A stretch of 64,000 nt of DNA from Symbiodinium natans. Its lineage: Eukaryota > Sar > Dinophyceae > Suessiales > Symbiodiniaceae. The stretch's first letter is position 1. Each line of letters begins with the position of its first letter. A program made the position numbers and the translations under genes. The notes under the pieces were generated by a model. The model worked only from the letters and a program-made list of their open reading frames with translations. It was not told the DNA's origin and did no database searches. Positions 29,450 through 41,206 of the stretch are shown one piece after another. The stretch covers positions 149,001 through 213,000 of the forward strand of contig CAJNDS010002439.1 in NCBI GenBank assembly GCA_905221605.1, read 5' to 3'.

Positions 29450-29660
29450 CACTCATTCATTCATTCATGCCCTTCATTTGATTTCATATCATTTCGTTCC
29501 TTTCCATCATTCATTCGTTCATTCATTTCATTCATGTCCTTCATTCATTCATGCATTCATTGATTTCATTCGATCATTCATTTCATTTCATTCATGTCTT
29601 GTTCTTTCATTTTTTGTCCTTTCATTTCGTTTCAGTTCATTTCAATATCCCTTCATTTAT
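29450..29660. repeat. (ATTC)n-related simple sequence
   Basis: CATT, TTCATTCA and TTTCA units recur throughout. Confidence 0.8.
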
Positions 29661-29852
29661 GTATCGATATGACTTGCGGCAGGGCTGCAGCACTCCAATG
29701 CAGGATCCCGGCTTCGCAACGCCCCGCACGAATCTGTGCACGTGTATGTGCGATTTGACATAAATTGTGATCGTTTTGGGGCTTCTGCTGTGGCATATTC
29801 CATGTAGCTTCGGGCGCATTGGCTGAAATTTACATCAACTCCCATGTCCAAC

Positions 29853-29903
29853 CGGAATGGTTGTGGGCTTCGTCCTCATTTCCTGTCGGATCTGGCGCAA
29901 CTC
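29853..29903 (-). CDS. Coiled-coil exon, copy 1
   Basis: Minus-strand frame ELRQIRQEMRTKPTTIP from CTTGCAG|GAG to ATTCCG|GTTGG. The copy 2 exon 58358-58404 starts ELRLLRQEIRRKLLS from TGCCAG|GAG. This is the most upstream copy 1 exon I can pair. Confidence 0.55.
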
Positions 29904-29981
29904 CTGCAAGAGTGCAGGGCTCTACTGCTGGGGCACTGTGAGGGGCGCAGGGTGTAGGGTGAGCACGTTTGATGCATGATG

Positions 29982-30022
29982 CCTAAACCCTAAACCCTAA
30001 ACCCTCAACCCTAGCCCTAAAC
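29982..30022 (-). repeat. Interstitial telomeric tract, degenerate
   Basis: Five CCCTAAA-like units. Confidence 0.85.
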
Positions 30023-30115
30023 CTGAAGAGGCGGGTTAGTTGGCCAGAGCAGCTCCGAGAGATGGCAACTCTTGCCCTTGTTCAACGAGATCCAGGGTTG
30101 GGGTTTGGGGGTTTA

Positions 30116-30362
30116 GGGTTTAGGGTTTGCTGTAATAGGGCATAGATGCCGTGAAGGTTAGGATGCAGCAGAGGCTCGAATGCCTCGTCAGGTGCAAAGA
30201 GCAGCTCTGGCCCGATTGTGGAGGGCCGTCTGATACTTTTTGTCCCACCCCACGCCGTCCGAGGCGGCAAAACCACCCAAACCTATTCCTTTTCGGGTTT
30301 CGGCCTAAACTCATGACAATCGCTTTCTTTCAAAGAAACCTTTCCGTCACCAGCCACTTTCA
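30116..30362 (-). repeat. Inverted duplicate, first copy, with a conserved reading frame
   Basis: About 245 bp that match 46894-47141 in reverse orientation with few mismatches. On the minus strand it encodes PSTIGPELLFAPDEAFEPLL then HPNLHGIYALLQQ; the other copy keeps that frame with mostly silent or conservative changes. Both copies end in telomeric repeat on the same side (30108-30127 here). Confidence 0.8.
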
Positions 30363-30754
30363 GCCGAAAGAAAGGGTTTGAGGCCAGGTCCATGCTCGTT
30401 TGTAGCACGGGTTTCAGCTGCATCGAAAAGGAAAGGTTTCAGAGGGTTTGAAGCATGGCCAGGCCAGGGGGCCAGGGGCCAGGGGGGGGTTTGGCCGAGC
30501 AGGACCACCCTTCTGAAGCTCCCTGGTCCCTGGACACGTTGCGGCGAAGGGTGCGGGTCTTCTGGGCTGGGGCCGTGGGGGTACCCCCCCCCGAAATGGT
30601 CAGCGACGCAGGGTCATGACCAGTACTGTTTGGCGGAGAACGTGTACCGACCCGCAATGCTGTGGGAGGCGGGCAAGCGATCTGGGTCGGCTTGCGCCAT
30701 GGAGGTCGAAGGGCTTAAGCGCCGGCCCCAACGTAGGGGGGCGGCCTAGGCCCT
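30363..30754. other. Unassigned GC-rich sequence
   Basis: CCAGG-rich stretch at 30460-30490 loosely resembles 46780-46860 in reverse, so the duplication may extend further in decayed form. Confidence 0.35.
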
Positions 30755-30945
30755 GAGTTTAAGGTTGAGGGTTTTGGGGTCTTAAAGTTTTAGGGGGTTG
30801 AGGGGGTTTAGGGGGTTTAGGGGGTTTAGGGGGTTGAGGGGTTTAGGGGGTTTAGGGGGTTTAGGGGTTTAGGGGGTTTTGGGGGGTTTAGGGGTGTTCA
30901 GGGGTTTAGGGACTTAGCTGTTTAGGGACTTAGGGGTTTAGGGGT
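30755..30945 (+). repeat. Telomeric variant array (TTTAGGGGG)n
   Basis: About seventeen units of GGGGGTTTA and GGGGTTTA with local variants. A second array of this type lies at 51220-51405. Confidence 0.95.
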
Positions 30946-31041
30946 GATGCTAGACCCCAAAAACCCCCCCGCAGTCCTGAACCATATCCGGCACCCCCGC
31001 TGGCAAACAGGGGCCGGTCCTAGGCTTCTTTGGCAACACAA

Positions 31042-31070
31042 ACCTAAACCCTAAACCCTAAACCCTAAAC
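31042..31070 (-). repeat. Interstitial telomeric tract, short
   Basis: Four CCCTAAA units. Confidence 0.9.
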
Positions 31071-31335
31071 CGATCTCTTTCCACGATATCACGCCACACC
31101 CCAGCTCTCTTCGGCAACATTTCTCTGATAGGCAAGACTTCTCTGACTTAGTCTTACATTCTTCTACTGGTTCTATCGTTTTATCTTTACAGAGTTCTAC
31201 TATGCATTGTATTGTAACATCATCCTGCTAAACAGCCGTACATTCATGTAGTCTGGGGGAACTTCGACGGCTACGGCCGAGGCAGTCAGACTCGGTTCAG
31301 GCCCGGACCCTATGTATCCCCTAAGAGCTTCGCTA
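31071..31335. other. No gene recognised
   Basis: Unique sequence. Confidence 0.4.
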
Positions 31336-31410
31336 CCCTAAACCCTGAACCCCTAAACCCTAAACCCTAAACCCTGAACCCCTAACCCCTAAACCCTAGA
31401 CCCTAAAGCC
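31336..31410 (-). repeat. Interstitial telomeric tract, degenerate
   Basis: About ten CCCTAAA, CCCTGAA and CCCCTAAA units. Confidence 0.9.
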
Positions 31411-31506
31411 TTTAACACACTCCTAAGATGGCCCTTCTCCCTCAGAGGATCTTGACACAGTGTCCGCAAACAGCAAGGGTACATACAACCTTAGGGTTCC
31501 AAGGTA

Positions 31507-31682
31507 CCCAGAGAGCCCAATACCCCTTAATTGAGGAGTATACCTTAAATTATAAAGGGATCCTCAATATGATTTAAAGAATATTCCTTACCCTTTTACA
31601 ACCAGGTATACCTTACCCTAAACCCCCAAACCCTAAACTCCAAACCCTAAACCCTTAATTGAGGGGTATTGGGCTCTTTGGG
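31507..31682. mobile_element. Family B palindromic element with telomeric insertion (B3)
   Basis: Arms CCCAGAGAGCCCAATACCCC and GGGGTATTGGGCTCTTTGGG. Compared with B6 and B7 the right half is opened after AATATTCCTTA by about 65 bp that contains CCCTTTTACAACCAGGT and CCCTAAA units, and resumes at TTAATTGAGG. Confidence 0.85.
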
Positions 31683-31974
31683 TACAGTCCCATATAGCCC
31701 CATGATACGACAGGCCAAGCCCGGGTCGGACTCACAAAAAGTCCGACGAGCCTTCTTAGGGTCTGGGGTTTAGGGTTTAGGGTTTAGGGTTTATGATGTT
31801 AGTATACATGTACATATACATATATACAGTACATGTATATATATATATATGCAAACTACGATGGCGACGATACGATTCTACTAGTATATTCGTACATTCA
31901 TACGTGATGATATTCTGACATAAGCTTTCTTTCAAGAGACTTCGCCCACCTCGATAACATATATCCCTGACATA
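31683..31974. other. Short telomeric tract and AT-rich repeat
   Basis: TTTAGGG units at 31760-31792, then TACATATA/(AT)n at 31798-31850. Confidence 0.7.
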
Positions 31975-32095
31975 AACCCTGAACCCTTAACCCTAAACCC
32001 TTTTTGAACCAGGAGCTGGGACCCTAAACCCTAAACCCTAAACCCTAAACCCTAAACCCTATAAACCCTAAACCCTAAACCCTAAAACCCGATTC
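31975..32095 (-). repeat. Interstitial telomeric tract, interrupted
   Basis: CCCTAAA units broken at 32001-32020 by TTTTTGAACCAGGAGCTGGG, and then about nine more units. Confidence 0.9.
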
Positions 32096-32211
32096 GATTC
32101 TGACTTTACAGGGGAAGAGGTGCTGGCCGTGCGGCATGGAACCTTTCGGGTTCGCGACCGCCTCTTGGAGCAAAGACTTCTTCAAGGTCTCAAGGACCTA
32201 CAGGCGGTGTT

Positions 32212-32262
32212 GGGTTTAGGGCTTAGGGTTTAGGGTTTAGGATTTAGGGTTTAGGGTTTAGG
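32212..32262 (+). repeat. Interstitial telomeric tract
   Basis: Seven TTTAGGG-like units. Confidence 0.9.
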
Positions 32263-32685
32263 GATAATTTCAGGGGATCATGCGCCCGTGTTCGCGAACA
32301 GCCTGCGGCGCACTGCTCTGGGCATGTACTTTATTGCGAAGGGCAGAAACGGACTCGGTGCAGTAAAGAATGGTGGGCTTTGCGTTCAATTAAATTCCGA
32401 AAAAAAAGGATTCGGAACCCCCGACTCCTCGGTTCCTTTGACCTGAACCCGCCATACGTGCATTTCAAAACATCCAAGTGGCCCAGGTGCTCGCCAATGA
32501 GCTGGAGTCACTGCCACCCGTGCCTAAGCCCACTCAAGGTTTCGACTCCCGTTCTTGCCGAGACGATGGGAATGATGGTGTGGATGATGATTGCCACGAA
32601 ATGGGGAGATGAACGCAAGCACAGTCGTCCCTGCAGACGAGGTACATCTTTCAGCCTTAAGCCCGCAAGATCTTCCCACACACGC
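32263..32685. other. No gene recognised
   Basis: A plus-strand frame (32380-32844) enters the CA repeat and has no domain. Confidence 0.4.
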
Positions 32686-32694
32686 ACACACGCA

Positions 32695-32725
<31 letters not shown>

Positions 32726-32728
32726 GCG

Positions 32729-32774
<46 letters not shown>
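32686..32774. repeat. (CA)n-(CG)n-(CA)n microsatellite
   Basis: CA repeats flank nine CG units, an alternating purine-pyrimidine tract able to adopt Z-DNA. Confidence 0.95.
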
Positions 32775-32777
<3 letters not shown>

Positions 32778-33216
32778 CCTTCGTGGAAAAGCAGCAGGCA
32801 TTTCGTGGCCCGAGCGGCCCTGGCTGGTGCTGATCATTGCCTGACTGGAGGCCGTCGCCCCCCCTCAGTTGGAAGGTGTGCGAGCTGTACATTATGTAAG
32901 TTGACATTGCGTGCCTGCGTCACAGCTGAATGCTGTCTCTCTCTTTCGATTTGAGGCCTCCGAATCATATTACCTCACATTGACTACCTCATTAAAAATC
33001 TGGGTGAACTGCACTGCTATGCATTCATGATTTATGGCGCAGCAGGGGACTTTACATATCTGCACACGTGCGCCTCATCTTTGAGACACTTCAGACTGAC
33101 AGCCCAACATCTCCAAGGCCAGATGACAGATGTGTGTTGTAGACTTTGCACTACAGCCAGCAAGCATCAAATCCAAACGCCCGACGCCTCAACTGGACTT
33201 CTTCCAAAAGTCCCTC
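32775..33216. other. No gene recognised
   Basis: Unique sequence. Confidence 0.4.
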
Positions 33217-33253
33217 AACCCTAAACCCTAAACCCTAAACCCTAAACCCTAAA
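33217..33253 (-). repeat. Interstitial telomeric tract
   Basis: Five CCCTAAA units. Confidence 0.9.
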
Positions 33254-33354
33254 GCAGCAAAGCCACCACCCGGCACGGTGAAGCTCCCCCCATGTGACTC
33301 CCTCCTCGCGACCTCTTTGCGTCCCTGGGGGCGAATATCTGTTCTGGCTTTTCT

Positions 33355-33537
33355 AGGATGGCCCTTAAACCCCTCTGAAAAGGGTTTAGGGTTTAGGGTT
33401 TAGGATTTAGGGTTTAGGGTTTAGGGATATGATCCTCTTACACCCAATAAAAGAAATAGAAACAAGGATGGCCCTTAAACCCCTCTGAAAGATATTCCTA
33501 AATATTCCTCTTACACCCAATAAGGGAAATAGAAAAT
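33355..33537. repeat. Tandem duplication, one unit carrying a telomeric insertion
   Basis: AGGATGGCCCTTAAACCCCT-CTGAAA occurs at 33355-33380 and 33465-33490, and CCTCTTACACCCAATAA at 33434 and 33506. Between these shared blocks the first unit has 46 bp of TTTAGGG repeat where the second has only GATATTCCTAAATA-type sequence. Confidence 0.85.
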
Positions 33538-34344
33538 ATCCCAAGGGCCTACCTAGTTTTTCGTCCTTGCAGAGAGGGAGCGCCTATTTGTGGCACAAGT
33601 AGGGCAACAGTTGCGGGCTGAGCAATGCATGTGGCAAGCCTCTGCAAACGAGGACTCAGGGCCGACGACTACAACTAGCATCGACCGACGTCGGTCGGCC
33701 TGATAGGCTACAGCTACACATGTTCTGCGTCTTCACATGCTCCAACCGTAAGTGTTCATCTGGTGATGGGTCTTTGCGGAAGTCTGCGTGTCAGAGATAC
33801 TTTGTAGCTTTTTTTTCAAAATAATTCACTCTGGGGTTCTTCGAACTTCCTTGGGGTGACCACACCAAAAAATATTCGAGGCAGAGATGTTGGGCGGGAT
33901 TCCTGAGGTTCTCTAAGCATCCTACATGATACCAGTATCATATGATATCTGGGAATTTCATTTTGAAGGCGTAAAGGCTCTTGACGGAAGCCATCATTCT
34001 TTGACTGTTCTACTACTGCCACGCATGGTTTGTAAGTTCTTTAGTCTGCTGTAAGTTGTAAAATAAGCTGGGTCATCAAATCCAAACGGTGAACGACGTG
34101 AATCCCACCAAGAACAAGAACGGTCCAAACTGGCCGTGGGCCAAACCGAAACGTTCAAAGCCAGCGTGTGATGAAACCTCAACCAACCCTGAGCCCTAAA
34201 CCCTTTAAGCCCTAAACCCGAAACCCTCAGTGCTCAACTTGAAACTCCGTTCAATAAACGTGCGAGATCCGAAGCCCCGCGCCCCAAACCCACCTTCATC
34301 ATCGGAGCGCTCATGAGGCGATCTGAGGAGGGTTTTGGGGGTTA
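33538..34344. other. Mostly unassigned; weak minus-strand exon near 33955-34010
   Basis: Minus-strand frame NDGFRQEPLRLQNEIPR lies between AG-like edges but has no paralogue. Degenerate telomeric units occur at 34185-34225. Confidence 0.3.
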
Positions 34345-34417
34345 GGGGTTTAGGGTTTAGGGTTTAGGGTTTGGGGTTTGGGGTTTAGGGTTTAGGGTTT
34401 GGGGTTTAGGGTTTAGG
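34345..34417 (+). repeat. Telomeric tract, TTTAGGG/TTTGGGG
   Basis: Ten units. It faces the opposite-strand tract at 34541-34659 across 123 bp of unique DNA. Confidence 0.95.
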
Positions 34418-34540
34418 GATTTCTGGAGTTTCTCGGGGTCGAGGTGGTCTGGGTGTGATGGGGCAGGAGTTCTCCAGATAGATAAGCGAAAGCCACGCCG
34501 ATTGCACGAACCCGTCGAGTCTACGAAAAACGCCTCTGCC

Positions 34541-34659
34541 CTAAACCCTAAACCCTAAACCCCAAACCCCAAACCCTAAACCCTAAACCCTAAACCCTAG
34601 ACCCTAAACCCTAAACCCTAAACCCTAAACCCTAAACCCCAAACCCCAAACCCTAAACG
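34541..34659 (-). repeat. Telomeric tract, CCCTAAA/CCCCAAA
   Basis: Seventeen units; the same mix of 7-base variants as its partner at 34345-34417, in inverted orientation. Confidence 0.95.
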
Positions 34660-34734
34660 GCCGGCACCTGGCCTCACGGTGGTTTGGAGGAGCTTTCTAC
34701 AACACTGAGCGAGTGGCTCACTGCGGTTGGAGGA

Positions 34735-34832
34735 GATCTTTGAAAATAGGGGTACCCCTTATATACCCCAAAAATACTATACAATCCCTTTAAAGAAAGC
34801 CCCGAAAAGGGTACTCCTATTTTTTCCAAAAA
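34735..34832. mobile_element. Family F-like palindromic element (F3)
   Basis: TTTGAAAATAGGGGTACCCC at the left and GGGTACTCCTATTTTTTCC at the right form inverted arms around an AT-rich centre. Confidence 0.6.
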
Positions 34833-35060
34833 CTGCAGCAGTTGCGCCGCAGTCTTACTGCGCTGTGGGCCTCTGGGGCGATTGTCCTGGATTCGATTCA
34901 GTTCTGTACCATGTCGACTGGGACCGAGAGAGATGGATGAGGATTTCAGGCTCGGGATGCAGAACGGGTCTCAACCAAGCTGGAATTGGACTAGTGGCCA
35001 GTCGCAGGGCTTTCACGTTTACGAGCTTTGCACGCACCCTACCTCTGGATACCCTAGAAG

Positions 35061-35154
35061 CCGAAGCCCAATACTCCTTAAACAAGGAATAGACCTTAAC
35101 CTGATTTTACCGGGATCTCAGATTCCTTAAAAGAGGGTTATCGGGCTCTTCGGG
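35061..35154. mobile_element. Family B palindromic element, decayed (B4)
   Basis: CCGAAGCCCAATACTCCTTA and AAGAGGGTTATCGGGCTCTT are recognisable family B arms; the left arm lacks three bases. Confidence 0.65.
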
Positions 35155-35542
35155 TACCTGTCCACAGTAGCTCCATGCGGCCTGTATCCACGCGCGGTGA
35201 CATGGAAGGCATTGCAGTGCGAATGTCTACCTGCAGGACATTTCACACACATCATCACACATCATACCCAGAATTAGAACTGCATGACAACCGCCCCTGC
35301 TGGAAGAAACCAGTCATGGGCAAAGATGCAACGCATACAAGTTACAAGCCACCGTACGACATGGAGGAAACGCACCAAGATTGACATGCTGAAGTTATCG
35401 GAACCTTAAGGAAGCTTTTAAGTCACAGCTCTAAACCGGTATTCGGAAACCGGAACATGCGAGGCGCAAAGAATCAGTGGACCTGGGGCAGAAGTAGGTT
35501 CGATGATGGCATCATCTTCGTTCGTCCAGCTCCGGCGCGAAC
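35155..35542. other. No gene recognised
   Basis: Unique sequence. Confidence 0.4.
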
Positions 35543-35585
35543 TAAACCCTGAACCCTAAACCCTAAACCGGGTTTAGGGTTTGGG
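35543..35585. repeat. Head-to-head telomeric palindrome
   Basis: CCCTAAACCCTAAACC runs straight into GGGTTTAGGGTTTGGG, the two strands of the telomere meeting with no insert. Confidence 0.9.
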
Positions 35586-36561
35586 CTCCTACTTGGGGAG
35601 TAGTGGGGTATTTGGGGAACCTTGGGTTCCATACCCCCTGTAATGCAGCATGCGTGAGACAGACCACATGTCGAAACCCATGGAAAACTTGACGATACAA
35701 GGATCTTGCAAGCAAACCCTAAAACCCCCTCCGACAGGCGCAGTATGCAGAGTCGAGGACCGCGCCTGCGGCGAGCGCAACTTGAGTCCCGGATCTTCCT
35801 GCACAGGGACAGGTATGAGAGTCAAGGTGTTCAACATAGAATTTCGACTCCCAATGATTCTCCTGCAAAGTTCGAAGGGCGAACTATTTATTCGCTCAAT
35901 GACTCAACGTGGGTTGCGGCAACTTGTGCTCAAAACTGCCTCTCCCAAAGGAAAAAGCAAGTTAAACTGGCTCAAAGCATGGCATTGGTGTGAATCTTGT
36001 GCCTGAGAAACCGACCGAGAAATAGTCCACACTGGTGTCCCCCCTGTTCCGGAACGTCGCGGCAACCCAAAAAGCACCTCTTGCCCAAGTGCTATTTTAG
36101 ACCCGCCCCTTCCGAACGCAACTTCAAGGCATCATACTCGGCCAGAGCAGGGACTTGATGAAGACAAAAGGCTTGCCTCGACAACAGCACCCAATCGGGA
36201 ACTGTTTCGGGCACCTGCGCGCAGCAGGCAATTGCAAACACATTCTGCCTGACCTAAGTGCCAGACTGCGAAAACACAGAAACGCACAGAGTAGGTTTCG
36301 GTGGTTTGAGAAGCTGACACTGGGAATAGTCCTTCATGGCGTGTCTGGTCATGTCTGGTCAAGCTCGGTTTGGGCCTGGACGGAGGTCGGGGCTTCGTGA
36401 GCCAGCGATGGAATGGCGCTGTGGTCCCAGCCCATCTGCCGACACGGGGCGCGCCTCCGAACAAAACACTTGGAGGGCTATCGAAGGCTTGAGAATGCCT
36501 AGTCATGTACTTGGGCCTGCATGTCCAACTAGCCTTTTTCGTGGTCAGCAAGTGCGTGTGC
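35586..36561. other. Unassigned; weak exon at about 35735-35815
   Basis: On the minus strand, the stretch after CAG|GAAGATCC runs open to GGAGGGGGTTTTAGGG, where an intron could start in telomere-like sequence; frame uncertain. The remainder holds frames of up to 118 codons on the plus strand without a domain. Confidence 0.3.
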
Positions 36562-38012
<1,451 letters not shown>

Positions 38013-38051
38013 GGGGTCGGTCTTCGTGCGTGACCTTGCCATCACGTCAAA

Positions 38052-38170
38052 TTGACATGCGTGACATGCAGCTCAACTTGGTTGCACGTGGCCTGCACCG
38101 GCGTCATCGACGCGCTTGCTGTCAACGGCACAGTGTGCCTCGAAGACTTTTTCTCACTCCAGGACGAGCT
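38052..38170 (+). CDS. Possible zinc-binding exon, PHD-like (weak)
   Basis: Plus-strand frame LTCVTCSSTWLHVACTGV has the C-x2-C-x3-W-x-H-x2-C-x-G spacing of the middle of a PHD finger and ends near GAGCTGG|GTACAA. No acceptor AG precedes it, the remaining PHD ligands are not visible, and all supported exons are on the other strand. Coincidence is quite possible. Confidence 0.2.
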
Positions 38171-38897
38171 GGGTACAACCGACGTTAGGCATGAAAACCG
38201 TACACCAGCAATACCAATCACAGTGCCTCTTGCATCACATCGACCTCCGCGATCCAACTGCTGAAGGGCAAAGTCTAAGAGTCTAAGGCTAGACCGTTAA
38301 ATCTCGCCTACTTACTTCCTCAATACTTCCAAAATGGCCGGCGAATGTGCCACTTTCAGCTCGCTCAACCTTGACCTCCAGCACCCCCCGGGCCCCCTAA
38401 AACGCAGATGCAATACTCACGGGCGGATGCCATCTGGATGGCGTCCATGGAGCTGCGGCCAGACGGGTGCCCCATCTGGCCGGGACCTGCAGATAACTCT
38501 GCATGGCGTGCAAAGAATGCAGGCGCCGGTTCAACCTATGGGTCTTTAGTACGGTCCCCTACCCTTGCTGACAAGGATCCGAAATGTGGGCCCTCTTTAC
38601 ATATGGTGTATATAAGCGTTATATAACAAGGGACTCAAATTAAGGGCCCATACTTGGAACCGTTGAGTGTCGGGGTTCCAGGACGACTAAGTCGGGGCAA
38701 GCCATATAGGCTCTCACTGAGGGCCACAGCCAAAGTTAATTTCTGCTGTACATCTCCTCCACATACCCGCACTCGGCACTCACATCGAGGTACTCCAGAG
38801 ACTATGTAAAACATCCCAATGCCAATCAACACTTCCTTCACATATCGCCACACGCATATCCATGATCTATTCATGCGAAAGCTTCCCTGAAGGATTT
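38171..38897. other. Unassigned; weak minus-strand exon at about 38340-38395
   Basis: Minus-strand frame VLEVKVERAESGTFAG looks coiled-coil-like after a G-rich stretch. Nothing else. Confidence 0.3.
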
Positions 38898-38985
38898 GGG
38901 GGGTTTACGAAATAAGGGACCCTAATATAGTCCCCAAATAGTAAAAAAGGACCCCAACAAGGTACCCCGAATTTCGGAAACTCCC
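38898..38985. mobile_element. Family F palindromic element with 4-bp duplication (F4)
   Basis: Starts GGGGGGTTTACGAAATAAGG, ends CCGAATTTCGGAAACTCCC. ATTT flanks it at 38894-38897 and 38986-38989. Confidence 0.85.
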
Positions 38986-39110
38986 ATTTCTGAACGTGAC
39001 AGCCTGCGCTCGGACGGTTAGGCGACACAGCTCGTGTTGGTGGTGCCGAGGCGGTATGGTGCTGGCGCTGCATGCCCACGGACCTGTTCGCAAAGGCAGC
39101 TTCTTGATAC

Positions 39111-39209
39111 GGGGGTTTAGGAAAATCGGGGACCCCGAACATAGACCCCAAATAGTAGGATTCCCTGTTTCAAGGACCCCAATAAGGCACCCCTAATATT
39201 GTAATCCCC
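39111..39209. mobile_element. Family F palindromic element with 4-bp duplication (F5)
   Basis: Starts GGGGGTTTAGGAAAATCGGG and contains GACCCCAAATAGTAGGAT; ends TAATATTGTAATCCCC. ATAC flanks it at 39107-39110 and 39210-39213. Confidence 0.9.
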
Positions 39210-39407
39210 ATACTTATTGCAAAAGCCGATCCCTACATGGAGGTTAGAGGGCCAGCGACTCGCTTCCGTTCCTGAGGCTACAGAGAGGTTAGCACATGCT
39301 GCCGTGTGGACGAGGAGAAGAAGGAAGGCACCGATCACCTAATAAGGCGCGTAATTCGGACGTGCATTTGCACAAATTCAGCAACAAGCACACGCACAAC
39401 GCAACCA

Positions 39408-39480
39408 ACGCACACACACACACACACACGTGATCACACGAGTATAGGTATGTATAATATATATATGTATACCTACACAC
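39408..39480. repeat. (CA)n and AT-rich simple sequence
   Basis: Eleven CA units, then TATAATATATATATGTATAC. Confidence 0.9.
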
Positions 39481-39625
39481 TTACACACAACCCAAACATG
39501 TCTGTCGAAGCGCAACAGAAAACTCAAACCCATCCCACCGCCCTGAGACAACAAGCTGAGTGCCTTTCTCCTCGAAACTGGGAGCGAAGCTGCCGGTCCA
39601 GAATCTTCGTTTGATTTATGAGATC

Positions 39626-39648
39626 ACCCCCCCCCCCCCCCCCCCCCC
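39626..39648. repeat. Poly(C) run, about 22 nt
   Basis: Longest homopolymer of the window. Confidence 0.97.
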
Positions 39649-40030
39649 GCCATCGCACTTGCGCAATCTGCCTATTGGCTCTTAAATCTGTCCCGCACTC
39701 CGACCCGGAAGTTTCGCCCCCTCCCATGCCGTCAGACGATGTCAATGGGGAAAGGAAGCCAGCAGTTACGATGGTGGCCCCTGAAGGGTGTCATGCTTGC
39801 ACCACGTATGAAGCAGAAGACCGCTCTCGAGGTGAACATTGCGAAAGGTTTCGATGTACACAACCCCGAGCAAGGTCAATCCAGAGAAGGCGAAAGGAGG
39901 TCTGAGGCGAAAGCTTTGCAAATCACACCCAAAGAAGTTTAGGGACAGTCTTCGTGACTGATACTGTAGGGAGGCTGGGTGTGGAGGTTCCTCTTGACAA
40001 TGGGCCTCAACAGTACCTTCGGCACCTAAC
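39649..40030. other. No gene recognised
   Basis: Unique sequence. Confidence 0.4.
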
Positions 40031-40093
40031 GTGATTTCAATAAATTCGTGCGAGCTGGCACGGCTCGCAAGTTCGCCGAGTTCTTTGGCGCGC
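40031..40093 (-). CDS. Putative coiled-coil exon, copy 2 region
   Basis: Minus-strand frame RAKELGELASRASSHEFIEI starts at TGCGCAG|G and ends at ATCAC|GTTAGG (GT donor). A (CA)n repeat lies 40 bp upstream. No paralogue recognised. Confidence 0.45.
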
Positions 40094-40129
40094 CTGCGCA
40101 ACACACGCAACGCATGCGACATGACGGCG

Positions 40130-40132
<3 letters not shown>

Positions 40133-40174
<42 letters not shown>
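40133..40174. repeat. (CA)n microsatellite
   Basis: About twenty CA units. Confidence 0.97.
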
Positions 40175-40176
<2 letters not shown>

Positions 40177-40288
40177 CTGAGCCATAAACAACATCGTGAG
40201 TATCAGTGGGGTAAGTCAACTAGGCTGAGTTGTTCCAGCATCTTCATCAACGTCTGCATGCCTCGGTTGCTAGATTAGTCCAGGCTTC

Positions 40289-40336
40289 CCTCTCTGGTAC
40301 CCAGCTTCGTTGGACAGGGTTAGTACCAGAGAGCCG
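40289..40336. repeat. Small hairpin
   Basis: CTCTCTGGTAC and GTACCAGAGAG are inverted around a 22-bp loop, perhaps the relic of a palindromic element. Confidence 0.6.
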
Positions 40337-40550
40337 TGTCGCACTGCATCTCTTCACACACACACACACATAAAACTCCAATGACACATGAGCACACATG
40401 TCTTACGCAGTTTGGATAGGTAAGCCAGACCAGCACAGGGTTTCCCCGAAAATTCCCATATGCCTTGCGCCACCTGGTACCATAGCGCGCTGGTAGGGGC
40501 AGGATGCTTGGACAACCACAGGCCTCGGTGACACATCGCAGCTGGATGTT

Positions 40551-40585
40551 TAGGGTTTGGGGTTTAGGGTTTAGGGTTTAGGGTT
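40551..40585 (+). repeat. Interstitial telomeric tract, short
   Basis: Five TTTAGGG/TTTGGGG units. Confidence 0.9.
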
Positions 40586-40996
40586 CATAGCAGTGTCCAA
40601 ACCCAAGATGTGGCCACCATGTGTCGAGGGGGGAGGGGCTGTTTTGAAGCTGTTAAAGTGTTGGGCTTTGGCCAGAGTTGCGGCTGGGGCACTTCCCTGC
40701 CATCGCAGGCCGGGCCGGCGTGCCAGCCATGGGGTTCATGGCGCCAAGGTTTCTAACACCGGCTGACTGAAGTGTGCAGCACGCGCCTCCTATCTTGGCG
40801 CCCCACATGGCACTGCAGCGTTGGGGCTTTCACGACTTGAGTAGAGGTCTACCAACCGAAGCCTCCTATTGCGGAGCCTACCATGGCCGCTCTGGGGCTG
40901 AAGTGCAATAACTGCTCGTGGCCGAGTGCAAGAGCTTGCATGCACGGCAACGTCAACATTGTGGTGCCATGCAGAGGGATTTGGATGGCAGGGTTT
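40586..40996. other. No gene recognised
   Basis: Unique GC-rich sequence. Confidence 0.45.
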
Positions 40997-41096
40997 CCAG
41001 AGAGCCCAATACCCCTTAACTAAGGAATATTATGTATACCCAGACTTATATCGGGATCCTTCCGATTCAAGGTATGTTCCGGGGTAGTGGGCTCAG
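40997..41096. mobile_element. Family B palindromic element, right arm decayed (B5)
   Basis: CCAGAGAGCCCAATACCCCT at the left; GGGGTAGTGGGCTC at the right. Confidence 0.7.
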
Positions 41097-41206
41097 CTGC
41101 AACAGACCCTGTCTGCCTTTCTCAGGCTAGTGGCTAGTGGCTGGTATCTGGCGATGGGCGCATAAAGGCCTAACTGATTCAGGTTAGCAGCTCCCAACCC
41201 TCCAAG

